Shown in pieces: positions 8,016-19,333 of a DNA stretch of 64,000 nucleotides. Origin of the DNA: Streptomyces sp. V3I8 (GTDB taxonomy: Bacteria > Actinomycetota > Actinomycetes > Streptomycetales > Streptomycetaceae); NCBI RefSeq assembly GCF_030817535.1, contig NZ_JAUSZL010000002.1, forward strand, positions 2,790,001 through 2,854,000, read 5' to 3'. The notes below the pieces were generated by a model. That model saw nothing but the letters and a program-made list of their open reading frames with translations. It had not been told where the DNA came from and made no database searches. A program made the translations under genes and the position numbers. Position 1 is the stretch's first letter, and each line of letters starts with the position of its first letter.

Positions 8016-9806
8016 TTACTTCTTCAGGCCGAGGTTGACGAAGTCGTACTGACCGCTGTAACCGTCGGTCGTGTAGACGTTCGCCAGACGGTTGGAGCGC
8101 CAGTTGATGAACTTCTCGAAGACGAAGGGCAGGTAGTAACCGCCCTCCATGACCTTGTGGTTGATCTCCGTGGAGATCGCGGCCTTCTTCGTGTCGTCGA
8201 GCTCCTTGGTGTAGTCCTTGAAGAGCCCGTCGATGGCCTTGTCCTTGATCAGGGCGAAGTTGTTGTTGCCGCTCTCAAGGATGTAGTCGCTGCTCCACAG
8301 GGGCAGACCGTAGCCCTGGACGGACGGGAAGTCCGGGCCCCAGCCCATGATGATGATGCCGTAGCCCTTCTTCTTCACGTTCGAGGGGCTACCGATGATG
8401 CCGGTGGTCTGGGCGCCGTCGAACTGGTCGATGTCGACGGTGATGCCGACCTTCTTCAGCGAGGCCTGGAGGGACTCGGCCGTGGCGACCTCGACGGGCT
8501 TGTTGTTGCGGACCGCGATGGTGGTCTTGAAGCCGTTCGGCTTGCCGCAGGCCTTGAGCTCTTCCTTGGCCTTGGCGACGTTGCCGTTCTTGTTCGTCGT
8601 GGCCGACTCGTACGGGTCGTACTTCTGACCCTCGGAGCCCGGGACCGACGGCGGCAGCATGTTCGTACCGATGTCACCACCGGCGACCGGGCCGCCACGA
8701 GCGGTCTGGAGCGACTCGTGGTCGGCACCGTAGATCACGGCCTTGCGGCAGTGCTCGTTGTCGAACGGCTTGACGCTCTGCGGGAAGACCGCGTAGCGGA
8801 TGTAGCCGGAGACCGGGTTGTCCAGGTTCTCCTTGTGCTGCTTCAGGGCGTTGGTGCGGCCCTGCGGGGAGAGACCGGTCTGACCGAGGTCCAGGTCGTA
8901 GTCGCCGTTGATCAGGCGCTGGTCCATGTCATTGGCGTTGGTGAAGAAGTTGACCGTGATCTTGTCCGGGTACGCCTTGCGGACCGGGTCCGAGGCCTGC
9001 TTCCACTCGGGGTTGCGGACCAGGATCAGGCTCTTGTTCGGCGTGTACGACTGGAACTTGTACGGGCCGGACGAGAACGGCTTCAGGCCGTACTTGGACT
9101 TGGTGTCCTTGTCCTGGCGGACCGGGGACGCCGAGGTCAGCGCGAGCATCTCCTCGAAGTCCGAGTTCGCCTCGGGCAGCTTGAAGACGACCGTCTTGTC
9201 GTCCGGCGTCTCGATCGCCTTCAGACCCAGCTTGTCCGCGGACTTGTCCTTGTACGGGCCCTTGTACTCCTTCTTCGGGTCGAGGACCTGCTGAAGGTAG
9301 ATCGGACCGCCGGAGAGCACGTCCTGCGCCCACGCGCGCTCGATGCCGTACTTGACGTCCTTGGAGGTGATGGGCTTGCCATCCTCCCAGGTGACGCCGT
9401 CACGCAGCGTGTACGTGTAGGTCTTGCCGTCGTCGGAGATCTTCGCCGTCTTCTCGGCGAGGTCCGGCGTGACCGCGGCACCCTTGGCACCCGGCTCCGT
9501 CGCGTTGGTCACCAGCTGGCGGCTGTAGTACCGGCTGAAGTTCCACATGAAGCCGTAGTAACCGCGCGTGGTGTCCCACGAGTCGGCGTCCTGGGCGGCC
9601 GCGAACTTCAGCGTGCCGCCCTTCTTGGCGAGGGAGGCCTGGGCGACCTTGTTGTTCGCGGCGTCGAAGCCGGCCGCGCCGCTCTTCGAACCGCCCTCGT
9701 TGTTGTCGTCGCCACCGCCGCACGCCGCCGTGGACAGCAGTGCAGCGACCACGGCTGCGGCCGCCACGGCCTGCTTGCGCCGCCCTGTGGTGCGTTGGGT
9801 ACTCAC
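8016..9806 (-). CDS. Oligopeptide-binding lipoprotein of the ABC importer
   Basis: A 596-residue family 5 solute-binding protein. The signal peptide ends in the lipobox LSTAAC with the acylated Cys at about 29, so it is anchored on the outer face of the membrane. The body shows family features such as DGVTWEDGKPITSKDVKYGIERA near residues 135-155. A GTG start at 9806 follows GGAGG. It lies between the two permease genes, which is not the common order. The peptide specificity is unknown. Confidence 0.93.
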   Translation of the reverse strand: MSTQRTTGRRKQAVAAAAVVAALLSTAACGGGDDNNEGGSKSGAAGFDAANNKVAQASLAKKGGTLKFAAAQDADSWDTTRGYYGFMWNFSRYYSRQLVTNATEPGAKGAAVTPDLAEKTAKISDDGKTYTYTLRDGVTWEDGKPITSKDVKYGIERAWAQDVLSGGPIYLQQVLDPKKEYKGPYKDKSADKLGLKAIETPDDKTVVFKLPEANSDFEEMLALTSASPVRQDKDTKSKYGLKPFSSGPYKFQSYTPNKSLILVRNPEWKQASDPVRKAYPDKITVNFFTNANDMDQRLINGDYDLDLGQTGLSPQGRTNALKQHKENLDNPVSGYIRYAVFPQSVKPFDNEHCRKAVIYGADHESLQTARGGPVAGGDIGTNMLPPSVPGSEGQKYDPYESATTNKNGNVAKAKEELKACGKPNGFKTTIAVRNNKPVEVATAESLQASLKKVGITVDIDQFDGAQTTGIIGSPSNVKKKGYGIIIMGWGPDFPSVQGYGLPLWSSDYILESGNNNFALIKDKAIDGLFKDYTKELDDTKKAAISTEINHKVMEGGYYLPFVFEKFINWRSNRLANVYTTDGYSGQYDFVNLGLKK

Positions 9807-9866
9807 TCGGATCCTCCGATATGTAGCGGCCCGTCGACAGATGACAGGCCCATGGGGGTACGGCAG

Positions 9867-10880
9867 TTAGCGGGAGCCCTTCGGGTCGAGCGCATCGCGT
9901 ACGCCGTCGCCGAAGAGGTTGAAGGAGAGCACGGTGATGAAGATCGCTACACCCGGGATGACCATGTACATCGGGTCCGAGTCGTAGTAGTCGATCGCAG
10001 AGGAGAGCATCTGGCCCCACGAGGCGGTGGGCGGCTTGACGCCGACGCCCAGGAAGCTGAGCGCCGCCTCCGTGAGGATGTTGGTCGGGATCATCATCGT
10101 CGTGTAGACGATGATCGGCGCGACCAGGTTGGGCAGCAGCTCCTTGAACAGGATGTAGAACCGTCCGGCTCCGAGACTGCGCGCGGCCTCCACGTACTCG
10201 CGTTCACGCAGGGAGAGCGTCTGGCCGCGCACCACGCGGCCGACGTAGGGCCAGCCGAAGAAGCCGATCACCAGGATCATCACGAACAGGCGCACGCCGG
10301 TGCCGGTCAGACCCAGCATCTCGTTCGGCATGACCGAGACCAGCGCGATGATGAAGAGCAGCTGCGGGAAGGCCAGCAGGCCGTCCATCACGCGGCTGAC
10401 GGCCGCGTCGACCCAGCCGCCGAAGAAGCCGGCGAGCACGCCGAGGATCGTGCCGAGCACCACGGCCACCAGGGCCGACAGGAAGCCGACCAGCAGGGAG
10501 ATCCGCGCCCCGTAGACGATCCGGGCGAAGATGTCGCGGCCGCTGACGGGTTCGACACCCAGGAGGTGGTCGCCGCTCATACCGCCGAAGGATCCGGTGG
10601 GGGTCGAGAAGAGGGGGTCGATCAGCTCCTCGTGGTGCGTCTCGGGGTCCTGGCCGACCAGGCTCGCGATCAGCGGGGCGAACACCGCGACCAGGATCAG
10701 CAAGATGACGACCATGCCGCCCGCCAGAGCCAGCTTGTCGCGCTTCAGGCGCTCCCAGGCGATGCGGCTGAGGGAACGTCCTTGTACCGCCTTCGCCTCG
10801 GCGGAGCCGGCAACGAGCGCCGCCTCCTCGGCCGCGCTCGGCGCGACTTCGGCCGTCGGCTCGTGCAATGGTGCCGTCAT
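9867..10880 (-). CDS. Oligopeptide ABC importer permease (OppC/DppC type)
   Basis: A 337-residue permease with a polar N-terminal extension (about 55 residues) before the first helix (LALAGGMVVILLILVAVFA). It contains the HEELIDPLF and HLLGVEPVSGRDIFARI motifs of DppC proteins, and the coupling loop REREYVEAARSLGAG. The ATG at 10880 was chosen because upstream in-frame sequence runs into non-coding DNA. It is the first gene of the five-gene leftward operon. Confidence 0.9.
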   Translation of the reverse strand: MTAPLHEPTAEVAPSAAEEAALVAGSAEAKAVQGRSLSRIAWERLKRDKLALAGGMVVILLILVAVFAPLIASLVGQDPETHHEELIDPLFSTPTGSFGGMSGDHLLGVEPVSGRDIFARIVYGARISLLVGFLSALVAVVLGTILGVLAGFFGGWVDAAVSRVMDGLLAFPQLLFIIALVSVMPNEMLGLTGTGVRLFVMILVIGFFGWPYVGRVVRGQTLSLREREYVEAARSLGAGRFYILFKELLPNLVAPIIVYTTMMIPTNILTEAALSFLGVGVKPPTASWGQMLSSAIDYYDSDPMYMVIPGVAIFITVLSFNLFGDGVRDALDPKGSR

Positions 10881-11240
10881 CGTGGCAGGGACCCCTCTCA
10901 ACCGGCGGTAGCCGGCCCACGCTTGCCGCTGTAGCGGCGTGATCAGTCCGTCGTACACATCTGGAGGTTTAAACCCCCTGGACGGGGAGTCTTCAACGCC
11001 TCGGTGATCTGAAGCCAGACCTGGCGGCGAATGGATGCGCAACCGTGATGCCGTCAGGAGGGTTCCGTTATCCGAACGCCGGGTAACGGGGGGCGGACAC
11101 ATGACACTTGGGGCGAAAGGTGCCTCGCAACCCATTTACCCGCGTAGATCGGGACATTCCGACCAACGGTGGTACGGGTGTGGGAGCAGGTGCTCCACTG
11201 GTTGGACTCCTCCGGACGGACTCCGTCCACCCGGATCATC
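10881..11240. other. Intergenic: importer promoter region and SseB terminator hairpins
   Basis: This 360-bp gap holds no supported gene. It contains a palindrome GGTTTAAACC at 10966-10975 inside a GGAGG..CCCCC context, and two hairpins just after the upstream gene: GTGG/AGCA stems at 11180-11198 and GGACGG/CCGTCC at 11214-11228. The hairpins probably end transcription of the 11241-12032 gene. The opp promoter should lie in the left part; no consensus boxes were obvious. Confidence 0.4.
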
Positions 11241-12032
11241 TCAGTACGCGCCGGGTGCTCCGTAACCGCCTGCCGCCGGAGCCTGCACGGGCGCCGCGTG
11301 CGCCTCGCGGTCGTAGAACGGCCGGGCGTTGGCGCGCAGCCACAGCGCCACCGGGTCGTACGCGTCCGACATCGCGACGGTCGACACCGGCAGCCCGTCC
11401 GGCACCGCGCCGATGGACTGCTGCATCATCGCCCGCACCGAGTCCACCGCGGGCGGGCTGGTGTCGTACACGTCGAGCCCGATGGCGAGGTACGGCGCCC
11501 CGAGCGCGGGCTGCACCCAGGCGCGGCGCAGTGAGCGGACGGCGGTGGTCCGGTGCGCGTTCTGCGTGAGCAGGGCGTAGAACTGCGGGATCTCGATGCC
11601 CGGCTCGGACAGCCGCAGCGGGCCGGCGGGCTGCCGCTCCAGACCGGTGGCGATACGGCGCAGATCCAGCCAGGGGATGCCGACACCGCCGCCCGGCGCG
11701 TGCGGGTTCAGCCAGAGGCCGAAGTGGTCGGGGTAGAGGGTGCGGGCCACGTCCAGCCCGTCGACGACCTCGTACGACCGGTTCCAGCCGCTGGCCGAGA
11801 GCTCCTGGGCGGAGGTCACACAGGGGGCGTAGCCGAAGCCGTCGACCTCCATGTTCCCGTACTGGGCGTCCGGGGAGCCGGCCTGGCCGTGCCAGAGCAG
11901 CATCCAGACCTGGCCGGACGACGGCGTCGCGAGGGCGCGCAGGAGCGCCTCGTAGGCGTCGTAACGCCCGGGCGTCACCTGGCGCAGCATGTGCTCGACC
12001 TGCCCGGCCGCGGCCGTGCCCGACGCGCTCAC
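11241..12032 (-). CDS. SseB-family protein (enhanced serine sensitivity)
   Basis: A 263-residue soluble protein resembling the actinobacterial SseB family, often named enhanced serine sensitivity protein. The N-terminal SseB domain includes EALLRALATPSSGQVWMLLW. The C-terminal part ends with VALWLRANARPFYDREA, the SseB C-terminal motif, followed by an alanine/glycine tail. Molecular function is not established. The GTG start at 12032 follows a GGGGCGG ribosome site. A paralogue is encoded next to it in the same direction. Confidence 0.8.
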   Translation of the reverse strand: MSASGTAAAGQVEHMLRQVTPGRYDAYEALLRALATPSSGQVWMLLWHGQAGSPDAQYGNMEVDGFGYAPCVTSAQELSASGWNRSYEVVDGLDVARTLYPDHFGLWLNPHAPGGGVGIPWLDLRRIATGLERQPAGPLRLSEPGIEIPQFYALLTQNAHRTTAVRSLRRAWVQPALGAPYLAIGLDVYDTSPPAVDSVRAMMQQSIGAVPDGLPVSTVAMSDAYDPVALWLRANARPFYDREAHAAPVQAPAAGGYGAPGAY

Positions 12033-12236
12033 CTTCTACCGCCCCTTCGCGACATCCCCGACATACGGGTTTCCCTTCGGCGGGGTGCCGCGTTCGCTTG
12101 AACGTCGCACCACCCCGACGAGCCATGAAACCAGCTTAAGTGTCGATCCGGACAGCACCGTTGCGCTCCGCCGGGTTTGGTGTGGAGAGCCCGGGACGCT
12201 CCGTGGTGTGTCGACTGCGGGCCGGTGGGGGTCGGC

Positions 12237-12256
12237 CGCGCGGTTCCCCGCGCCCC
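12237..12256 (-). repeat. Dispersed 20-mer, copy 1
   Basis: CGCGCGGTTCCCCGCGCCCC lies in the gap between the two SseB genes. The same 20-mer recurs exactly at 55161-55180, and its reverse complement with one change (GAACTGCGCG end) is found at 29135-29154 and 55211-55230. All four copies are intergenic and next to gene ends. Confidence 0.7.
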
Positions 12257-12284
12257 TTCCGGGCGCCACCCCTTCCGGGAGGGC

Positions 12285-13076
12285 TCAGAAGGTGCGGGTG
12301 TAGAACGGGTGGACGCGGTGCCGGAGCCAGTCGGCCACCGGGTCCTGGGCCACGTCCAGGAAGACCAGGCTCACCGGGTGGGCCACCGGGGCGCGGCCCA
12401 GCGCCCGGCCCAGGGCGTCGAGCGGGAGCGTGCGGGCGGACTCGTCCCAGTGGACCGTCTCGATGCCGACGAACATCACCGTGTCGCCGCCCTCGATGCT
12501 CGCCAGGCAGCGCCGGGCGCTCAGCACGGTGCCGGACCCGTCGAACTCCGCCGAGGCCGCGGCCAGGAAGTCCAGCGGGTCGTCCTGCCAGTCGGGCTGG
12601 AACAGCCGTACCCGGCCGCCGCTCGCGGGTCCGTCCAGCTCGGTGCGGCCCGTCCGGCACAGCTCGGCGACGGCGGGCGGGGGCAGCGGCACCCCGACCG
12701 TGCCGCCCGGGTTGAGCGCGATGCCCACCTGGGGCGGCAGACCGCGCGCGAACTCGACGGCGGGCGCCACGGTGTACGCCAGGTGGTCGCCGACGACCTG
12801 GCGGAACTGCTGCTCGGAGGTGAAGACCGGCACGTACGCCTGCCCGCCGAGCTCGATCGTGGGCAGGTCGAGCGGGCCGCTGTGCGGGCCGCCCCCCTCG
12901 GGCAGCGGCACCCAGAGGAAACCGCGCCCGGCGGTCTCGACGATGCGGGCGCCCGTCGAGGGTGACGGCGGGAGCCCCAGGGAGGCGGCGAGCACCTCCT
13001 CCAACTCGTTGCCGGGCCAGCCCGCATGGGGGTGCGCCTGTGCCGGAATGTCCTGTGCCGGGAAGTCCATCTCCAC
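12285..13076 (-). CDS. Second SseB-family protein
   Basis: A 263-residue paralogue of the neighbouring SseB protein. It has ELEEVLAASLG at the N-terminus, two acidic alpha/beta halves, and the C-terminal motif ADWLRHRVHPFYTRTF, which matches ALWLRANARPFYDRE in the downstream gene. The start is GTG at 13076 or, equally plausible, ATG at 13070, which has GCAGG eight bases upstream. Function unknown. The pair probably arose by duplication and diverged well beyond the C-terminal motif. Confidence 0.75.
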   Translation of the reverse strand: MEMDFPAQDIPAQAHPHAGWPGNELEEVLAASLGLPPSPSTGARIVETAGRGFLWVPLPEGGGPHSGPLDLPTIELGGQAYVPVFTSEQQFRQVVGDHLAYTVAPAVEFARGLPPQVGIALNPGGTVGVPLPPPAVAELCRTGRTELDGPASGGRVRLFQPDWQDDPLDFLAAASAEFDGSGTVLSARRCLASIEGGDTVMFVGIETVHWDESARTLPLDALGRALGRAPVAHPVSLVFLDVAQDPVADWLRHRVHPFYTRTF

Positions 13077-13110
13077 CGCCTGCTCGTACCGCCGTGTGCG
13101 GTTGACGAGG

Positions 13111-13797
13111 TTAGTCGCCGAAATCGATGCGCCGCAGCACGTCCACCGCGGCCCGGTCGACGAGCACCGCGGAACCGCAGCCGTCGGGCAGCTCGCCCTT
13201 CTCCACGGACCGCAGCAGCCGGGCGACCGCGCCGCGGTGCCGCGCGAACGCGTACCGCGAGACGCCGCGGCCGCGCTCGCGCTGGCCGTCCAGCGCCGTG
13301 CCGGGGTCGACGTCGAGGAGCAGCAGGTGCAGGGCGGCGCCGCGGCGCCGGGCGTCGCGGGCGAGCCAGCTGCGCACCCAGGCCTGCGTACCGCAGTCGT
13401 GCACGACGACGCCCTCGCCGGAGCGCAGGGCCCGGCGCAGGCCCGCGTAGTGCGCGGCGCGCACCAGGGGCCGGTAGACCGCGTACGGCAGGAAGCGGGC
13501 CAGGCGGGCGTCCCAGCGGTCGCGGGTGTCCTGGGAGTCGATGCGGCGGCCGGTCACCGCCCGGCGCATCAGGGTCGACTTGCCGCTGCCCGGCAGACCC
13601 GTGACCACGACCAGGTCGGCCGCCCCGAACCGCAGACCGTGCGGGCTGTGGCCCGCACGGTCCCGCAGGTCACGGACGACCGGCACCGGGAACGGGCCGC
13701 ACGCCTCCCTGGCCGGGGCGGGGGGCTGCTTGGGCACCGCGATGCCCGAGCCGGTCGCGTACGCCCTGGTCCTGTTCACCCTGATCGTCCTCCCCAT
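13111..13797 (-). CDS. P-loop kinase-like ATP-binding protein
   Basis: A 228-residue protein with a Walker A motif LPGSGKST at about residue 75. The body fits a small AAA_33 or adenylate-kinase-like fold: GVVVHDCGTQ as a second strand, an arginine-rich lid (LARDARRRG), and LLLDVDPGTALDGQRERGRG. Related actinomycete proteins are annotated only as ATP-binding or zeta-toxin-like kinases, so the substrate is unknown. It is divergent from the glycine riboswitch operon. The ATG at 13797 excludes an arginine-rich upstream reading frame. Confidence 0.65.
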   Translation of the reverse strand: MGRTIRVNRTRAYATGSGIAVPKQPPAPAREACGPFPVPVVRDLRDRAGHSPHGLRFGAADLVVVTGLPGSGKSTLMRRAVTGRRIDSQDTRDRWDARLARFLPYAVYRPLVRAAHYAGLRRALRSGEGVVVHDCGTQAWVRSWLARDARRRGAALHLLLLDVDPGTALDGQRERGRGVSRYAFARHRGAVARLLRSVEKGELPDGCGSAVLVDRAAVDVLRRIDFGD

Positions 13798-13962
13798 GGG
13801 GTCGGGAGACCCATCCCCCGTCGAGTGTAAAGAGAAGGTAATGCGCCGGTCCCCCGATTTCTGTTCTCGTCCTGCCACAGCCCCGTCACAGATCGCCGGG
13901 GGCGTGCGTTTTCGAGAGGCGTGCAATGATGTGCCCGCCAACTGCATACCGGCCGCTTGAAT

Positions 13963-14200
13963 CCGCGCGGGAGAGTTCCGGGTACATGTACACGCAGGTG
14001 TACGAGTGCCCGGGCGCCGAAGGAGCAAGTCCCTCCCTTGAATCTCTCAGGTCCCCGTTACCGCGCGGGCGAGGCACATCTGAAAAGCGGGCCGTCACCT
14101 GTCAGCCAGGCCGCCGGTCCCACCCAAGGTGCAAGTCGGTGACCACCGTGTCCATGGTGGTCACGGCGAACCTCTCAGGTTTCTGATGACAGATGGGGAG
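13963..14200 (+). ncRNA. Tandem glycine riboswitch
   Basis: Two glycine aptamers stand in series in the leader of gcvT. Aptamer 1 has P1 formed by CCGCGCGG at 13963-13970 and 14061-14068, then GAGAG, the core GCCGAAGGAGCAA near 14016 and AATCTCTCAGG near 14041. Aptamer 2 has P1 formed by CTGTCA (14099-14104) and TGACAG (14187-14192), core CACCCAAGGTGCAA near 14121, a 9-bp P3-type stem (GTGACCACC/GGTGGTCAC), then CTCTCAGG and GACAGATGGGG. Known glycine riboswitches of this type turn gcv operons on when glycine is abundant. The start codon lies 38 bases after the second aptamer. Confidence 0.93.
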
Positions 14201-14237
14201 GAACGACCTCGCCGTCATGCCTTGGGAGCCCCAGCCG

Positions 14238-15365
14238 ATGAGCAGCAACGCCTCTGTTGAACCGCGCCGCACCGCGCTCGATGCCCTGCACCGCTCGCTC
14301 GGCGCGACGATGACCGACTTCGCCGGCTGGGACATGCCCCTGCGGTACGGCTCCGAGCGCGACGAGCACCTCGCCGTCCGTACCCGGGCCGGCCTCTTCG
14401 ACCTCTCCCACATGGGCGAGATCACCGTGAGCGGACCGCAGGCCGCCGCCCTCCTCGACTTCGCCCTGGTCGGCAACATCGGCGGGGTGAAGACCGGCCG
14501 CGCCCGCTACACCATGATCTGCCGGGCCGACGGCGGCATCCTCGACGACCTGATCGTCTACCGCCTCGCCGACACCGAGTACCTGGTCGTGGCGAACGCC
14601 TCCAACGCCCAGGTGGTCCTGGACGCCCTCGTGGAGCGCGCCGGGGGCTTCGACGCCGAGGTGCGCGACGACCGCGACGCGTACGCCCTGCTCGCCGTCC
14701 AGGGCCCCGAGTCCCCCGGCATCCTGAAGTCCCTGACCGACGCCGACCTGGACGGCCTGAAGTACTACGCCGGCCTGCCCGGCACCGTCGCCGGGGTCCC
14801 GGCCCTGATCGCGCGCACCGGCTACACGGGCGAGGACGGCTTCGAGCTGTTCGTGGCCCCGGCCGACGCCGGGAAGCTGTGGCAGGCGCTGACCGAGGCG
14901 GGAGCCCCGGCCGGGCTCGCCCCCTGCGGGCTGTCCTGCCGCGACACGCTGCGCCTGGAGGCCGGCATGCCGCTGTACGGGCACGAGCTGACCACCTCGC
15001 TCACCCCGTTCGACGCGGGGCTCGGCCGGGTCGTGAAGTTCGAGAAGGACGGCGACTTCGTGGGCCGCCAGGCGCTGTCCGAGGCCGCCGCCCGCGCCGA
15101 GTCCGAGCCCCCGCGCGTCCTCGTCGGGCTGGTCGCCGAGGGCCGCCGGGTCCCGCGCGCCGGATACCCCGTCGTCGCCGGCGACCGGGTCGTCGGCGAG
15201 GTCACCTCCGGGGCGCCCTCCCCGACGCTCGGCAGGCCGATCGCGATGGCGTACGTCGACGCCGCGCACGGCGCGCCGGGCAGCACCGGGGTCGGCGTCG
15301 ACATCCGGGGCACCCACGAACCGTACGAGGTCGTGGCGCTGCCGTTCTACAAGCGCCAGAAGTGA
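14238..15365 (+). CDS. gcvT: Aminomethyltransferase (glycine cleavage T protein)
   Basis: A 375-residue folate-dependent enzyme that moves the aminomethyl carbon from the lipoyl arm of GcvH to tetrahydrofolate, releasing ammonia. N-terminal FAGWDMPLRYGSERDEHLAVR and LFDLSHMGEI are GcvT signatures; DTLRLEAGMPLYGHEL and GYTGEDGFEL follow. The ATG at 14238 has GGGAG nine bases upstream. It is the first gene of a riboswitch-controlled operon with gcvH, glyA and sdaA. The P protein (gcvP) is not in the window. Confidence 0.97.
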   Translation: MSSNASVEPRRTALDALHRSLGATMTDFAGWDMPLRYGSERDEHLAVRTRAGLFDLSHMGEITVSGPQAAALLDFALVGNIGGVKTGRARYTMICRADGGILDDLIVYRLADTEYLVVANASNAQVVLDALVERAGGFDAEVRDDRDAYALLAVQGPESPGILKSLTDADLDGLKYYAGLPGTVAGVPALIARTGYTGEDGFELFVAPADAGKLWQALTEAGAPAGLAPCGLSCRDTLRLEAGMPLYGHELTTSLTPFDAGLGRVVKFEKDGDFVGRQALSEAAARAESEPPRVLVGLVAEGRRVPRAGYPVVAGDRVVGEVTSGAPSPTLGRPIAMAYVDAAHGAPGSTGVGVDIRGTHEPYEVVALPFYKRQK

Positions 15366-15476
15366 CACCGGTCCACCGGCGTCAGAAGTGAGCCACCCGG
15401 TGACCTGGGGCACATCGCCCGGTCCATCCCGGTCCCACCGCATCAGCACTCCCCGGCGTACAGGAGAATTCAAGCC

Positions 15477-15860
15477 ATGAGCAACCCCCAGCAGCTGCGC
15501 TACAGCAAGGAGCACGAGTGGCTGTCGGGCGCCGAGGACGGCGTCTCGACGGTCGGCATCACGGAGCACGCGGCCAACGCGCTCGGCGATGTCGTGTTCG
15601 TCCAGCTCCCGGAGGTCGGTGACACGGTGACCGCGGGCGAGACCTGCGGCGAGCTGGAGTCGACCAAGTCCGTGAGCGACCTGTACTCCCCCGTCACCGG
15701 TGAGATCACCGAGATCAACCAGGACGTCGTGGACGACCCCGCGCTCGTGAACACCGCCCCCTTCGAGGGCGGCTGGCTGTTCAGGGTGCGGGTGGCGGAC
15801 GAGCCGGGCGACCTGCTCTCCGCGGACGAGTACACCGAATTCTCCGGCTCCGGCTCCTAA
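15477..15860 (+). CDS. gcvH: Glycine cleavage system H protein
   Basis: A 127-residue lipoyl carrier that shuttles the aminomethyl intermediate between the P, T and L proteins. The lipoylation site is [14 protein letters not shown] with Lys at about 64. KEHEWL at the N-terminus and GWLFRV near the C-terminus are family marks. A good ribosome site (AGGAG) precedes the ATG. It is 111 bp after gcvT and 13 bp before glyA. Confidence 0.97.
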   Translation: MSNPQQLRYSKEHEWLSGAEDGVSTVGITEHAANALGDVVFVQLPEVGDTVTAGETCGELESTKSVSDLYSPVTGEITEINQDVVDDPALVNTAPFEGGWLFRVRVADEPGDLLSADEYTEFSGSGS

Positions 15861-15873
15861 GGACTTGTGACCG

Positions 15874-17136
<1,263 letters not shown>

Positions 17137-17146
17137 TTCCGTTTCG

Positions 17147-17184
17147 CGGGGTACCGCGCACACTGGAAGGTGCGCGGTACCCCG
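17147..17184. terminator. Hairpin between glyA and sdaA
   Basis: CGGGGTACCGCGCAC (17147-17161) pairs perfectly with 17170-17184 across an eight-base loop. It starts 11 bp after the glyA stop and ends 40 bp before the sdaA start. It could end part of the gcv transcripts, or protect the upstream mRNA, so sdaA may be expressed at a lower level. Confidence 0.75.
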
Positions 17185-17224
17185 TTCCGTTCCACCCCGC
17201 TTCACCCTGCTTTGAGGAGTTTCC

Positions 17225-18610
<1,386 letters not shown>

Positions 18611-18627
18611 CGGCCCGCCCCGGGCCG
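18611..18627. terminator. Weak hairpin after sdaA
   Basis: CGGCCC, five bases, GGGCCG directly after the sdaA stop codon, followed by a G-rich run. A short GC stem that may end the operon. Confidence 0.4.
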
Positions 18628-18775
18628 GGGGCGCGTGCTCCGGCGTGGCCTTCAGGGGGATGTCCCGCGTGAGGGTAGGGCGGGCCAAGTGCGGGAACCT
18701 CAAAGGAGATTGCCCCCCACAGGCCCCAGGAAGCGCATCCGTGCTTCCGGCCACCCTGCACCATAGGAGTCGCAC

Positions 18776-19333
18776 ATGCTGCGCGGCATCGACGTAAGCG
18801 CCTACCAGTCGTCCTCGTACAGCACCGAAGGCCTGTCCTTCGTCTTCGTGAAGGCCACCGAAGGCCGCACCTACGTCAACCCGAAGCTGAGCGCACAGAC
18901 GAAGCGGGCCAGGGACGCCGGCTGCGTGGTGGGTTTCTACCACTTCCTGTGGCCCGGCAACCTCACGGCCCAGGCCGAGTACTTCCTCGGCAAGGCCCCG
19001 GAGAAGGCGGGCGACATCCTCGCCGTCGACTGGGAGACGACGGGCGACGGCACCCACGCGAGCAACGCCGAGAAGGACCGCTTCATCCGCAAGCTCAAGG
19101 AACTGCGCCCGGACAACCGGGTCGTCCTCTACTGCAACCGGAACTACTGGCTGAACGTGGACGACACCTCTTACGCGGGTGACGGTCTCTGGATCGCGGA
19201 CTACGTGACGTCGGGCAAGCCCCGCATCCAGGCCGAGTGGCGCTTCCACCAGTACACGGACGACCCGCTGGACAAGAACGTCGCCGATTTCTCCAGCAAG
19301 GCCGCCCTGCGGGAGTGGGCCGGGGACGCCTGA
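18776..19333 (+). CDS. GH25 muramidase-like protein (short, no signal peptide)
   Basis: A 185-residue glycoside hydrolase family 25 domain, the N,O-muramidase fold that cuts peptidoglycan. Catalytic-site residues appear in GIDVSAYQ (Asp6) and VDWE (Asp85, Glu87). FVFVKATEG and VGFYHF are family marks. The protein begins directly at the catalytic domain with no signal peptide and no cell-wall binding repeats, unlike typical secreted GH25 enzymes. It may leave the cell by another route or act at lysis. It stands alone, with a hairpin downstream. Confidence 0.87.
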   Translation: MLRGIDVSAYQSSSYSTEGLSFVFVKATEGRTYVNPKLSAQTKRARDAGCVVGFYHFLWPGNLTAQAEYFLGKAPEKAGDILAVDWETTGDGTHASNAEKDRFIRKLKELRPDNRVVLYCNRNYWLNVDDTSYAGDGLWIADYVTSGKPRIQAEWRFHQYTDDPLDKNVADFSSKAALREWAGDA

